This document shows, in pieces, positions 11,272-23,200 of a stretch of DNA of 64,000 bases. The position numbers and the translations under genes were made by a program. This DNA is from Monocercomonoides exilis. Its lineage: Eukaryota > Preaxostyla > Oxymonadida > Polymastigidae. Below the pieces are notes generated by a model. That model had not been told where the DNA came from, did not search any database, and saw nothing but the letters and a program-made list of their open reading frames with translations. The stretch's first letter is position 1; each line of letters begins with the position of its first letter. The stretch spans positions 1,102,001 through 1,166,000 of the forward strand of contig LSRY02000014.1 in NCBI GenBank assembly GCA_001643675.2, read 5' to 3'.

Positions 11272-14200
11272 TTACATTTGAAGCTTTGGGCCCCTTTGTA
11301 ACATCTCATTAACTAAATAATTGTACATTCTTTCATTTACATATTTCGCCTTTGTTGGTATTGTTCCCTTCATCAGCCAGAAAGGTTCAATATTTCTGTC
11401 CTGAGGGAATGTTTCCAGAAGATCTCTTATTCCTGTCTCTTCCAAATCATCTTCAAGTCTGCAATAGAGCAGCGTTCCCGTGTCATCTTTCTTTTCAACT
11501 TCCTCTTCATCTTCTGCAAAATCCAGCAACTCCAATGTTGTATCATCTTGTGAAACAATCGAAGCGTAAGATTTTGGAAGGCACGTATCTACTTCCAAAG
11601 CAGAGATCCCTTCCCACTTTCTGCCAAATTCAAATTTGAATAAGAACTTTTCATAATTTTCTCTATTTTTCTTTTCTTGTATTGCTTCGTTAGCAGTCAC
11701 CGCCAACTCAAGGCGAAGCTTGCGCGATGGTAAGGAGAAGAGGACGGCAGCTTCGCGAATTCGAATAATTCCGTGAATGAGCAGCCACGGAGAACAAGGC
11801 GACAAGTTCACCATCCACTTCAGCAAGCTCGTCACGTAGCCCATCTCAAACGCATACGGAAGCTCTTTGACAACGTTTAAAAGAACCAATGTCACAACCA
11901 TATATATTGCAATTGGCACAGACTCCAAAGAAGATGGATAGAAATGTTTGTTCTCTGAATAGCCAACTGAATCAGCGGCGCACACTGGAAAGCGGAATGA
12001 GAATTTGGACATAAGAAATCCGAAAACTGGACGGAGGATAATTTCATCTGCGTAATTCTTGTGTGAAGCGATTGCAGACAGAAGACAACTCACGTTGTGT
12101 CTGAAGCGATAAGCTATAAACGAATAATGAAGTTGCTGAGAACGCTGATTGATTTCTTCACAGTTACGTTTGGTGAACTGCGATAAGCAATACCTACTGT
12201 TAAAAGTTGGAAAGAAGAAAGTTGTCGAAGCTTCTATTAGCAAGAGAGCATCCATGTAATTTTCATACGCAATAGTGAAATCGCTTCCTGCCAGGCAATT
12301 GTTAAGTGAAGGTTTCAAAGCAGTCAAACAAAAATCGTTTGGAAATGCTATGTATTTTTCATTTAAGCTGAACTCGTCTTTTTCTGAATTGCACGATAAT
12401 TCTGTTGATGATTGTGCAAGTAATGAATCATTAGATTTAACTCCAGTCATCTCCTTCTCGATCAAGTGGAGATCAGATGCAATCTGCTCTTCAACAGAAG
12501 GCAAACAACGAAAGAACAGTGAATCTGGCATCATCGCAAATATCAGTTCAATGCAGCTGCCAGCCAAAGTGTAAAAACGTTTAAATGGAAAACTACAAAT
12601 GAACATAACATGGCAATTAAACGTGTAGCATGTTCAAAGAAAGAATAAGTAGAAAAATAAATGAGAATCTATTTTCTTTCGAAATTGAAAAAAGCACACT
12701 TCATTAGACGATTCAAGCGATCAAATAGCGTTGCAAATATAAGTTCTGGAATTAATTGTAAGTTAATAATATATTTCTCGGTATCTGAGAAGAAAAGAAG
12801 CAAAATATATACACACAAAAATTTAAAGTTTTAATAAAATTATAAAATTAACAAAGTCAAATTTAAAAAAAAAAACATGACATTCAAAGAGATATTGCTT
12901 CGCATTGAAAAAGAAAAACAGCAAATAAAACATTAGTTTTGGTTATAAATGTCACACATATTTTTTTCAAGAAATGTGCAGTCATCAAAAGAGTTTCCTG
13001 AACCTGCTCTATGGTTTCAGTTGTATCACATGCAGTCAAAGGGATGCTCCTCTTGCAAGCATCATAACCTTCAATATTTGTTATTGCATCAGCGTCGGAG
13101 CAGTCTTGATCTTCGTCTCCGGCTTTCTCCTTTCCATCTTCTGTTTTATCATTTATTTTGTCTGATGAAATTTCAGCCTTTGTTTTGCTTTTCTTCTTTG
13201 CCATTTCCTTTTCCAGTTCTTCTTTGTTCTTTTCTTCTTCTATTTCCAAACTTGCTTTGCCTTTAAGTTCTTTTGTTTTCTGATGCAGATACTCATCTTC
13301 AGCTCCATCTGGCAGCTTCAACCCTTCTGACAGCAATGTCAGTAGTCTCTTTGGAACATAAAGCAGCAATGAGCCATTGTCGAAAGAAATACTCACACGG
13401 ACTGCTTCAAGTCGAATCTTCAGAGGGAGGCGAACGTGTTCCTCATTGCCGATGTCTCCATAACACTGTTCTGTAGCTGACAATGGATCAGAAGCGGAAA
13501 ACGATGAGATATTCGATTTATCATCTTCAATAGTTATAAATTCTTCTTGTTCATCAGATATCTCCATTTTTTGATTCTTCTGCTTTCGTTTTGAGTCTTT
13601 GTTTTTTTTGCTGTTGTTCTTTGTTTGAGTTGCTGTCTTCTTCTTTGATTGTGTTTCCCTTGTCTTCTTTCTTCGAGTCATTTCGCTTCCGTCGTCATTT
13701 GAAAAGTATTTTGAAATAAATTCTTCCTCGTCGTGCGTCCTGCAATAACAGAAAAAGTCTTGATATTCTTTTTTGTTCTTCTCGTAAAGCAGACCTCTTG
13801 TTCGTAATCCCAAAGCAATTTCAAGAAGTTCAATTTCAAAATCGCAGTCTCTTAGTTTCACCATTACGTGCAAATTAAGTTTCGTCTCTAAATGATTGAC
13901 TTTCGTAATGCTGTGCAATACTGCCTCAAGTGCGAAATGTAGCCCTTCAAACGAATTACATCGAGCTAAAATTCTTCTAACACCGTCAAACAATCCATGA
14001 TCAGCAATTGATTTAAATTCCCCCTTTTCTGCTAATCTAACTAAGTGAAATAGTATTTCCCCCAAAACGCTCAAAGTTTCATCGCTTTCAGAAGAACGAA
14101 TTTGGTTTATAACTGAAGAAATCAGCATTCCATCTTTTATCATATTATGAAGCAAAGGTGACGTGGAATAATGCGAAACTCCAGTAATCCTTTCCGAAGC

Positions 14201-14485
14201 AAACTTGTAATGAAGCAAGGATCGCTCTCTCATGTTCGTTGATACGATTTTTTGTTTCAAAGCGTTAAAGTTGTCTGAATATGATTTTGGATTAAAAATA
14301 ATCTCTAAAATCGATGCAAAAACTCTCGTCTCTTCTTCGTTATTTGTAGAATTAAAAACTCTGATGCAAGCTTTTATCAAAGAGTGCAAAATGCCCGCAG
14401 GAACCACATCCATTTTCCCTTTGTATTTCACGATGATGTCATGAATTTCATTTGAACTTTTAAGCAAATTCTGATGCTTAGTCAT
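11272..14485 (-). CDS. Unidentified ARM/HEAT-like protein, 977 aa
   Basis: Exons 14485-12958, 12784-12700 and 12592-11272 sum to 2,934 nt, divisible by three. Donors are GTGTGA and GTGTGC; acceptors are TTCTCAG and TTTGTAG. Residues 1-~245 form ARM-like helices ('LEIALGLRTRGLLYEKN'). A Lys-rich stretch (~260-310) could be a nuclear localisation signal. Glu/Lys coiled segments follow, then a second helical half ('IAIYMVVTLVLLNVVKELP', 'VTSLLKWMVNLSP'). The C-terminus ends 'NEMLQRGPKLQM'. I do not recognise the family. The start is the first ATG (MTKHQN); a TTCTTTAG just upstream might be a splice acceptor, so a 5' exon is possible. Confidence 0.65.
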
Positions 14486-15249
14486 TGTTGTTATGCTGCT
14501 AAAGAATAAAATCAATTTCAATTGGGAAAGCGCGCAAACGTCAATTTATTTGTCAATTCCTCCAATCTTTCAATAGCTGTTGAAAAACAAGAAAAAATGG
14601 AAATCAATGTAAGAAAGACAATAATTGCCAACATTTGCTTTTCTCTTCATTCATTTTTTTGTTCTGTCGCATTCAAATTCAAACAGCATGAAAAAAAGCA
14701 ATTTTTGAAAAAAATAAAAAATGAAGGCAAATTGCGAATTTCTCGCATGAAAATATATATTAATGAAATAAAAATTAATTATTGAAATTGCCATAAACCC
14801 CTGCAACCAATTTTATAACTTTTCCTTTGCTTAATCTTGACGCTATAATTTTCATTTTCTTCAAATATTTTGTTTATGGGATGCAGATTCTTTTAAATAT
14901 TTTGAGTTTGACTTTTTTAAGAGTTGTTTTCTCAAAAAAAGTTATTTTCTTTTTTTGAATTTTATCCAGCCAGAACCGTTTCAGTGAATTATTTTTTTTC
15001 TTCAATGGATAATGAAAGAATCAGAATTGTTTTGAAATAATAAACTTCTGAATTGTTAAAATGAATCTCATTTTGTAGATTGTCCTTTAAATATGCATCT
15101 TGTTATTCTTCAAAATAGCGATTGAACGGCGAAGGATTCTCACCTAAAAAAAATCAATTTTTGAAACATACTTAAACTTTGAACAATTCAATAAAACAAA
15201 AATTTGCATATACATAACATAAAAGGCTCTAATATTTCGAAAAAAAAAA

Positions 15250-15299
<50 letters not shown>

Positions 15300-15768
15300 T
15301 TTAAAAAAAATCATCTTCGCTAGAAAATAATTGTCACACTAAAATTGAAAGATGTTAAATAATTCATGAATCGAAAAAATGAAAAGCGACAAAAATTTGT
15401 GAAATTGAAATTTTTGATTCCTTGAAGAATATGATCAACGGGGCAGGATTTGCAGTTTCATCAATTATTTTCGATCAAATAAAAATCATAATTAAATTTT
15501 AATAACATAATTAATCCACAAGTGTTTTCGAAAAAAACATTATTTTTTATGACAATACATATACAACAATCATATATAGACATATGCATACACACGAAAT
15601 TAAAAAATGAGCACTATTATTATTAATTGAAGAGCAATGAATAAACACAACAAAATTTCCAAAAAATAAATTGATAAATACTTGAACTTTGTTCAACAAA
15701 AGATTAAACATTCTTTCTTTTTCATTCATCACAGAAATTACTGTAGTTGTATTTGTATCTTCCCCTTC
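14486..15768. other. Gene-free AT-rich spacer
   Basis: No coding frame with support on either strand. It holds long A tracts, including about 44 A at 15252-15295. The frame of the beta-helix gene stays open past its TAG to 15547, but that 3' stretch is AT-rich and does not resemble the family C-terminus, so I treat it as non-coding. Confidence 0.65.
15252..15295. repeat. A44 homopolymer
   Basis: Run of about 44 A preceded by a shorter A run and a single T at 15251. Sequencing length is unreliable in such tracts. Confidence 0.9.
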
Positions 15769-18700
15769 CTATTCACCTTCATCGCCATTCTTAACATCAT
15801 TGCCATTATTATTATCATCAACCATGCTTCTTTCCTCTCTCCCCCTGTGTCCATTTCTGGTATCCGCCTCTTTCAGGTCAATCGCATCTGACACTGTGAG
15901 AATCTTCGCCTCTGCTGGGAAATGCTCAAAAAACTCCTTTTTCAGCTCGCTCAGCATAGGCCTCCCCTCCCGCCCAGGCGAAAGGCATACTCTAATCAGG
16001 TTCCCATATGTTGTGTTCTCCACCACATCCAGCTGAGGCCGCTCTCCCTTCACAATCTTGTCTCCTGCAATACCCGCCTCATACTCCCCAAACGGGATAT
16101 CCAGGGTCAGACACTCCCACAGCATCATCCCAATCGAGAATGCAACCGATTCCTTTGTTGCTCCCATCTTCTTGTTCATCAGCAGCTCTGGCGCCTTCCA
16201 CCTCAGACACTCCTTCCTGTTGTCTTCACAATCCTCAAACGCTGATGAAGGTGGTGGTGAGTCGGTGAATCTCTCGCTCATCACTGAAACATTTGACGAG
16301 GATGAAGAAACGATGGACATCGAACAGATGGATGATGAATCAGAATCATCTGAAGATGAGCAGTCGGAGTGGAGGGCAATGCAGATCACCATGTGCTCAG
16401 AAAACAGCACAATGTGAGGACTCAGGTTGGCCAGCGAAGGCAATTCCTTTTCTTCATCAAATGAATGCAGTGCTCCATTCGCCACCCAGAACAGAATCTG
16501 TGCAGCTGTCATCTCCCTCTCCTTCAAACTCCCAATCGCCATCTCTTTCTTCTCATTCCTCCCATGAAGCAGCATGAACAGTGAATCCCTCAGATCCACA
16601 ATCAGCTTCTCATGCGGTGACGAGCAGGCCATAGCATCCACCAGATTCGACATGGATGAGGTTGTTGGACACAGATCCTCACCCCGAACAAATGTTGAAT
16701 CTGAATCAGTTGTTGAAGTGGATGAAATTGATGAGATGGATGGCGATGTAGTTCTCTTCCTTATCTCTTCTTCTTTTTCATCAACCTTCTCCAGCATCCA
16801 TTCTGGAATCTTGTCTGAATCTTTCCCCAGAATGTATTCAGTTGAACCACTCTCAGACAGAAGATGCTCTGATGACTCTGAATGTTCCATATTCCTCTCA
16901 TACACTCTCTTTTTGATCCTTTCATCGTTCTTCTTCTCAGCCCCCCTCTCTATCCTTCTCCACTGCTCCTCTGGCGACATCTCCATCGTCACCATCTCAA
17001 ATGCCTTCGGATCCTTTCTGAAGTTGTCATTCACAATCTCTCTCAGATCTTTGTTCTCGTTCTTTGCCTTCTTCCATCGAACAATGAATATCACAAGTGA
17101 GATTAGAATTATCAACAATATCACAACAAGCACAATCACAATCAACAACCAATAAGATTTCCCTTCTTTTCCTCCTTCAACAATTCTGTCATCTCCTTTT
17201 CCTTCGGTTTCGCTTCTGTTCTTCAGGATGAAAGAATCAGTCAATGAAGGAGAATCACCTTTTCCAAACAGAAGACTCACAGACACTTCTGTCTCTGCTC
17301 CCACTGCTCCCATCTGAACCGATGAAACAACTGCAACAATTTCGTTCTCTGACACACTTTCCTTTTCTCCAATCCCATAGCTCTCAACCACCTCTTCCCT
17401 TCCATTCCTGAAGCCCAACTTCAACGATACGTTGCAGGGGAGAAGAAGTCTCCCACTCAGCGCGATGATTGTTTTCCCATCAGATGCTGTCTCATTCCTC
17501 GCCTCTTCCACGACTGGGATGAAGAATGATGATGCTCTCTCCTCAATCATCCCTTCAAACTCACATCCTTCATTCAATATCCAAAGTGATGTATTTGGCA
17601 AGACTCCATCTCCTCCTTTCAAACTCATCACATTCAATTCGCCATTCCCTTCACAAATAGCATTCCTTCGCGCTGATCCGTATCCCTCAATAGAAGGATT
17701 GTTGTTCTCAAATTCACCTTTCTCAATCTTCACATTCCCTCCACCCACCCACAGCCCACCTCTCTTGCTCTTCATAATCGTTGTTTCCCTCATCACCACT
17801 TTGCTATTTTCAATATCAACCAATGACCCATTCCATTCACATAATCCTTCTTTTCCTTCAACCTCTTCATTGATAATCTCAACTTCTTTTTCTCCATCAA
17901 ACACACATGCCTCAACCTTCACTTCCTTGGATCGTCTCATCTGCATCATGCTTCCCTTGTCCACCGAATTCACACATTTTCCAAATGAGCAATTCAGCAC
18001 ACTCACCTCTTGTTCTGCATCTTCCATCGCAACAACACATGTTTCTGACCCAAGAGTCACATTCTCAATCACCATGATCTTCATCTCCACTTTCGCCTTC
18101 CCTCCAACACTCACAACATCTCCCTCACATTTGATATTTGACATTCTTGTTTCAACAATTATCACACTCGATTCTTTGCAAAATGAAAGTATTGATTTTG
18201 TTGAATGAATGTCCCTGAATGTTGTTTCTGATATCTTCAGCTCTCCGCTTTCATCGCTTGCAATTGAACTGTTCAACTTCAACTCAATCGTTGTTGGAGA
18301 AGAGAAGAATTCACATTTCTGTATTTCCATTGACCCATTCTTCACTTTCATGAGACAATTGTGAGTTGACACAAATCCATCTTCAAACTGGAATGAGCAC
18401 CTCTCTACTGAACATTCATTCACAAACTCCATCACACAATCCTTCTCAGCTGATTTCTCAATCTTGCAGTTCAATCGAACAATTCCCTGTGTCTTTTTCA
18501 ATGAATTCACATCCAGGTCTCCAACCACACATTCCTTTGTCACAGCCCCTTCCCCATCAATCAGAATTGCATTCATCACACCTTGCTCAATGTGGTCAAC
18601 CCCACAATTGATGCTGGAACAAGGATTGGTCTGTGCTCCACATTGTCTGCCATCACTCCCTGTTCCATTCAAAAACACCTGTGTCGAATAATAGTATGTG

Positions 18701-20229
18701 ATAAGCGGAATTAGATCAACATCTCCCTCGCTTTCAATATCCCTCCCACAGATAGAGTTGTTCGAGTTCAATGACTCCTGGTTGTAGTTCAACGCAAACA
18801 GCGTTTCGTTGATCTGATGGGCGATTGAGAAGCATCTGATGAATATGTCTTTCCCCACATGTGCCTCATTCATAACGAACAGGATGTTCACAATCTTGAA
18901 TTTCAGAGATGGAATCTGAGTTTCATTTCCATAATTCGCATTCGGATCATATCCATCAATATGCAGCCCTCCTCCACACCCTGAACCAGTCGAGCACTTA
19001 CACATCGAAAATGAGCTGCCATTAACTTTCAAAACTGATTCTTCGCTCTTCTGCACCACTCTCATTCCTCCTCCTTCTGCACTCGAAGCGCTCTTGCAGT
19101 TTGTGATTGAACACTCTTCTATCACACACTCCACTCCATGTTCAAATGATCCCACATCAATAACACTCGCTCTGCTTTCTTCGTTTGTGATGTTCGCAAA
19201 TGAACATCCCACGATCCTCAAAACTGGTCTATACCCATTTGAAAAAGTGCATTCCTTTCCATTCGTCTGGTTATCCTCTTCTATGATCGAAATCAGACTT
19301 CTCTCTGTCACATCAGCAAATGAAATGTTCACATTCTGAACAGTCACCTCATGTGCACTTGGACTGAACGCAATCAACCCTTTCAACTCTGAAATCAAAC
19401 TCAACGAACACCTCTCAATCACAACACTCCCCAAATTCACTCTCATCACACAAAATCCAAAACTTTCTGCCACCCCTCTCCCTGGGCCAAATGAACAATC
19501 TGAGACAGACAATAATGTGTTTGTTCCTGACGATTCAATGAATACTGCATGATAAGTGGAGGTGCTTTGCATTGTGAATGACACATTCACAAATGACAGA
19601 CTCACATTCGAGGATATCATTGAACCATCATTCATATCATTCTCATCTTCATCACTTATCGTCACACCTGTCCCTTTCTTTGTCCCTTCAATCACCACTT
19701 TTGGTGACTCTGAAATTGATGATGAAGAAGACAAAAATGAAAATGAAAATGATATGGAATGGCTCAGCAATCCTGATCCCGCAATGGCAATATGTGTCTC
19801 CCCTCCTCCAAGTGTTGAATATCGAAGTGATATCAAGTGGTTAATCGATGAGCATGGTGCTTCAGAATATCCACATCCACTGAAGTCACCTCCTTTCTCC
19901 TTTGAAACAAACCCATCCCCACTCCAGTTCCTCCACAAATACACAACCAGTGGAATCACATATCCATTTTCTCCTGTCGTCTTCCTCTCCCATCCACTCA
20001 ATTCGTCCAATGATCCCAACTCCTCTGAATTCATTTCCCATTTCAGGTGCTCCTTCTTCACAATCTCACTCAGATCCCATCCTGAAACAAACACATTCTT
20101 CCCTTTCCAGGCATTGCATCTTTCAAATTTCATTCCTTCAAGCACAAATGATCCAATTTGGTCTGACAGCTTCACAAACATCCCTCCTCCCATTCCTCTT
20201 CCTCTCTCTGAGTTATCCTCTGTTGGCAC
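15769..20229 (-). CDS. C-terminal part of beta-helix/TM/pseudokinase protein (broken gene, segment 3)
   Basis: Continues in the same frame as segment 2 after a single TAG at 20239-20241, so it is most likely the same gene. Beta-helix repeats (short V-x-F-x-x-C strands, GGG turns) include two 'CGxxxxPCSSI' modules. About residues 1026-1058 of this segment are a strongly hydrophobic helix followed by RWKKAK, giving one transmembrane anchor with an outside N-terminus. The inner part resembles a protein kinase C-lobe: 'RWKAPELL', 'SIGMMLWECLTLDIPFGE' and 'GRPMLSELKKEFF' are present. No HRD or DFG is visible and a Ser-rich run sits where the active site should be, so it is a pseudokinase. Ends TAG. 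Confidence 0.7.
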   Translation of the reverse strand: MPTEDNSERGRGMGGGMFVKLSDQIGSFVLEGMKFERCNAWKGKNVFVSGWDLSEIVKKEHLKWEMNSEELGSLDELSGWERKTTGENGYVIPLVVYLWRNWSGDGFVSKEKGGDFSGCGYSEAPCSSINHLISLRYSTLGGGETHIAIAGSGLLSHSISFSFSFLSSSSSISESPKVVIEGTKKGTGVTISDEDENDMNDGSMISSNVSLSFVNVSFTMQSTSTYHAVFIESSGTNTLLSVSDCSFGPGRGVAESFGFCVMRVNLGSVVIERCSLSLISELKGLIAFSPSAHEVTVQNVNISFADVTERSLISIIEEDNQTNGKECTFSNGYRPVLRIVGCSFANITNEESRASVIDVGSFEHGVECVIEECSITNCKSASSAEGGGMRVVQKSEESVLKVNGSSFSMCKCSTGSGCGGGLHIDGYDPNANYGNETQIPSLKFKIVNILFVMNEAHVGKDIFIRCFSIAHQINETLFALNYNQESLNSNNSICGRDIESEGDVDLIPLITYYYSTQVFLNGTGSDGRQCGAQTNPCSSINCGVDHIEQGVMNAILIDGEGAVTKECVVGDLDVNSLKKTQGIVRLNCKIEKSAEKDCVMEFVNECSVERCSFQFEDGFVSTHNCLMKVKNGSMEIQKCEFFSSPTTIELKLNSSIASDESGELKISETTFRDIHSTKSILSFCKESSVIIVETRMSNIKCEGDVVSVGGKAKVEMKIMVIENVTLGSETCVVAMEDAEQEVSVLNCSFGKCVNSVDKGSMMQMRRSKEVKVEACVFDGEKEVEIINEEVEGKEGLCEWNGSLVDIENSKVVMRETTIMKSKRGGLWVGGGNVKIEKGEFENNNPSIEGYGSARRNAICEGNGELNVMSLKGGDGVLPNTSLWILNEGCEFEGMIEERASSFFIPVVEEARNETASDGKTIIALSGRLLLPCNVSLKLGFRNGREEVVESYGIGEKESVSENEIVAVVSSVQMGAVGAETEVSVSLLFGKGDSPSLTDSFILKNRSETEGKGDDRIVEGGKEGKSYWLLIVIVLVVILLIILISLVIFIVRWKKAKNENKDLREIVNDNFRKDPKAFEMVTMEMSPEEQWRRIERGAEKKNDERIKKRVYERNMEHSESSEHLLSESGSTEYILGKDSDKIPEWMLEKVDEKEEEIRKRTTSPSISSISSTSTTDSDSTFVRGEDLCPTTSSMSNLVDAMACSSPHEKLIVDLRDSLFMLLHGRNEKKEMAIGSLKEREMTAAQILFWVANGALHSFDEEKELPSLANLSPHIVLFSEHMVICIALHSDCSSSDDSDSSSICSMSIVSSSSSNVSVMSERFTDSPPPSSAFEDCEDNRKECLRWKAPELLMNKKMGATKESVAFSIGMMLWECLTLDIPFGEYEAGIAGDKIVKGERPQLDVVENTTYGNLIRVCLSPGREGRPMLSELKKEFFEHFPAEAKILTVSDAIDLKEADTRNGHRGREERSMVDDNNNGNDVKNGDEGE

Positions 20230-20238
20230 TTCGCATCC

Positions 20239-23200
20239 CTAAAACTTTACATTTTTCATTTCCAAACTCCCTCCCATTCCCATTGATATCATCATCCCTC
20301 CCCCTTTCATTTCATTTCCATCTGAGCATTTTGATGACAAATTGCATCCTTCAATATTCATATTCCCATTTACACACATCTCAACATTCAAGCATCCTCC
20401 TCCAGCACCACCTGTCACTTTCACTGCACTCATTCTGCTGTTATTCATCTCCAATTCAACCCCGTTCGAAATAACAATTGGAGATTTCCCATTCATTCTC
20501 GCTCCCCCTTCCATTATAAATCCATGAACAATCAGCCCTCCTCCCTCAATGCATATCACTTTGTATCCAATCAATTCACAATTTCCAAACGAGACTGAAC
20601 AGCTGGTCATTGTGATGATTGATGATGATGATGAGGAGTGGATAAATGCATTTCTCCTCCCATTCATTTCTTCATTCATCACAAATGACAAATATCTCAT
20701 TTCAAATGATTTTGAACATTCAATAAGGTTGTTTTGATTTATCGATCCTTCATCCCTCACAGCCACCTTCATCCCCTCTTCTTTCCCTGAAACACTCACC
20801 CCAAATGAAGCCACTTTCATTTCACTTTTTATTGATGATTCAGAAGCAATTTCAATTTCATGAATGGTGTTGTTCGCCCTCATATTCACACAATAATCAA
20901 TCGTCAAACACCCAAACTCCTCAAACCCACAATGGCTCTGATCCAATGATCTCTCTCCTCTCCCATCAACTCTCAACTTTGCGCCAATTGAGCACAAATA
21001 CACAAACAGTGGAATCACTTCACCTTCTCTCCCATTCTCACTCCCACACAACTTCAGGGCATCTGAGGGAATCACACTGGAATCAAAAAACTCAAATGAA
21101 CTCACATTCACTTTCGACTCTAATAATACATCTCTTCCACAATCAACAAACACATCTTTTCCATATTCAGCTTTGTTATTCTCCCCAAACAAACCCTCTC
21201 TATCTGATTTCATTTTCAATGAACCACCCCTGCTTTCCATCATAATCATCATCCCTCCTCCTCTCTCTTCACTCTCCCCTGAACTCTTTGCCTCACACCC
21301 ATCAATTACACAACTCCCATTCAAAACAACACTCCCTTCCCCCTTCACTCCAACACATATCCCTCCTCCTCTTCCACCAACACACCTGCACCCCTTCACA
21401 ACACACGATTCAAACACAATAATCCCATTCTTCCCCTCATCTCTCTCTGCTCCAACAACTCCACTCACCCATCCTCCATCTCCACTTCTCTTCTCAATGT
21501 TGTTCACCTCACACCCACAAAACACAACTGATTCCACCCCTTCACCAAACTCAACCAGCGAATGCTCTCCAAATCTCAAGGTCTCTGTGATCGCCAATCC
21601 CTCTACTTTCACTTTTCCCCCAATCACATTCACAAAACAATATCCAATGGAATTCTCAGAGGAACAAACAACAGAACAGTCAGTGAGTGTGAGGAGAGTG
21701 GAATTGGATGTTATCAAAGATGATGCACCGGACAGAGCATATGGAATACAGAACTTGATGTTTCTCACTGAACATTTGCTCAACACCTCAATCAGACAAG
21801 ATGACTCAAAATTCTCTGGTGCTTTCGCCCCAACTTCCATCCCTTTTGTCACACATGAAATCTCCCATTCACAGCCATCTGTCATTCCAACTGCCTCACA
21901 AAGCTCAAATCCTGAATCCAATTCGATCTTCTTGTTTGTGTTGGGATATCTCACCTGCGCTGCATGGGTGATGGTGGCACACGGATAATAGTCAAACCCA
22001 CAGAACCACGAGTCGTATCCACCCACCACATCTTCTCCCTTCCCCACATGTGCTGCATCTGGATATGAATCCAAATACACATTCAATGGGAACAGCCCCA
22101 TTGTTTTGTCATTCCGATCATATCCCACCAGCTCATCGTATTTTGAATCTTCATGTTGAACATTCAGCGTTGAGGAGCTTATTCCCCAGCTCACCGAATC
22201 GCTCCCATTCACAAACACATTATTCCCTCCCAATGAGGCAGAACACCCTGAAAAGTCAACTGACACAATCGAGAAGTCGTGTGAGTCATCAGCAAGATGC
22301 AGCATCATCCCTCCTCCATATCCGCTGCACTTGCATCTGTTGATTGTTGATGATTCAACCTGATACTTGCTCGTATCTGTTTCCAACTCAACCTTGATCC
22401 CTCCACCACTGCCATTCTCACACCCACAATCCTCGACTGTCACATTCCGAACAACAAATGTCTCCCCTTCCTTCACACTCTTTGCCACAACCACCCCATC
22501 TCCTTCTGTCAGCTTCACATTATTCACCGTCAAGTTCGCCAGAATACTTTCTCCAGATGCTGTGTCTATCAAAAAAATGGAAGATGAGGAGGATAAAGAA
22601 GGAGACAGAACTGGTTCAGACAACAATGATTTTGAGACATTCATATCTTTGATCTCCACATCAGCCATCGACAGCTGTGACAGCGGCACCACAAACACTG
22701 ATGATGATATCACATATTCTCCTGTTTCACTCGTGGTAATCACAATATCTTCCAATGAGAGTGACCCACTCCCATCAGACACCACAACCACACTCGGTGA
22801 AGAAGGATTTGTATTTGAGTTAAAATCAACATTCAACTGACTTATCCACAGATGACCTGTTGACACAATGAATAGCGCTCCTGCTGCTGATGGAGATGAA
22901 AGTGCTCCTGTTCCAATCGAACTTGCTTCCCTTCCCTTCCCAATGACCGAAATCTTCTTTGTCCCAATTTCAATCGTTGTTGCCTCGCTTGTGTGATCCC
23001 CTTCAAGCAGCGTGATTGATAAACTAATCTGTTCCTCACACATCTCAAAGGCCTTCTTAACAGTTTTGCACGGATTTGACTCCTTCGTCCCACACAGCTC
23101 ATGCAAGTCATTTCCATTCACTGAGACATAAATCGTCTTGTCTTTCAGCCAATCCTTTTTAGCAATTTGGTCAAATGTCCATGCACCTGCATTGGAGTAA

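Noticed and set aside
15547-15768. C-terminal extension of the pseudokinase frame past its TAG
   Set aside because: The stretch is AT-rich and hydrophobic, unlike the family end, and looks like 3' intergenic DNA.
15769-20241. Alternative genetic code with TAG/TAA as Gln (as in some oxymonads)
   Set aside because: Many unrelated genes here end cleanly at TAA/TAG, Gln runs use CAA/CAG, and 1,800-2,000-codon frames contain no TAR. A single TAG does not support recoding of the whole code.
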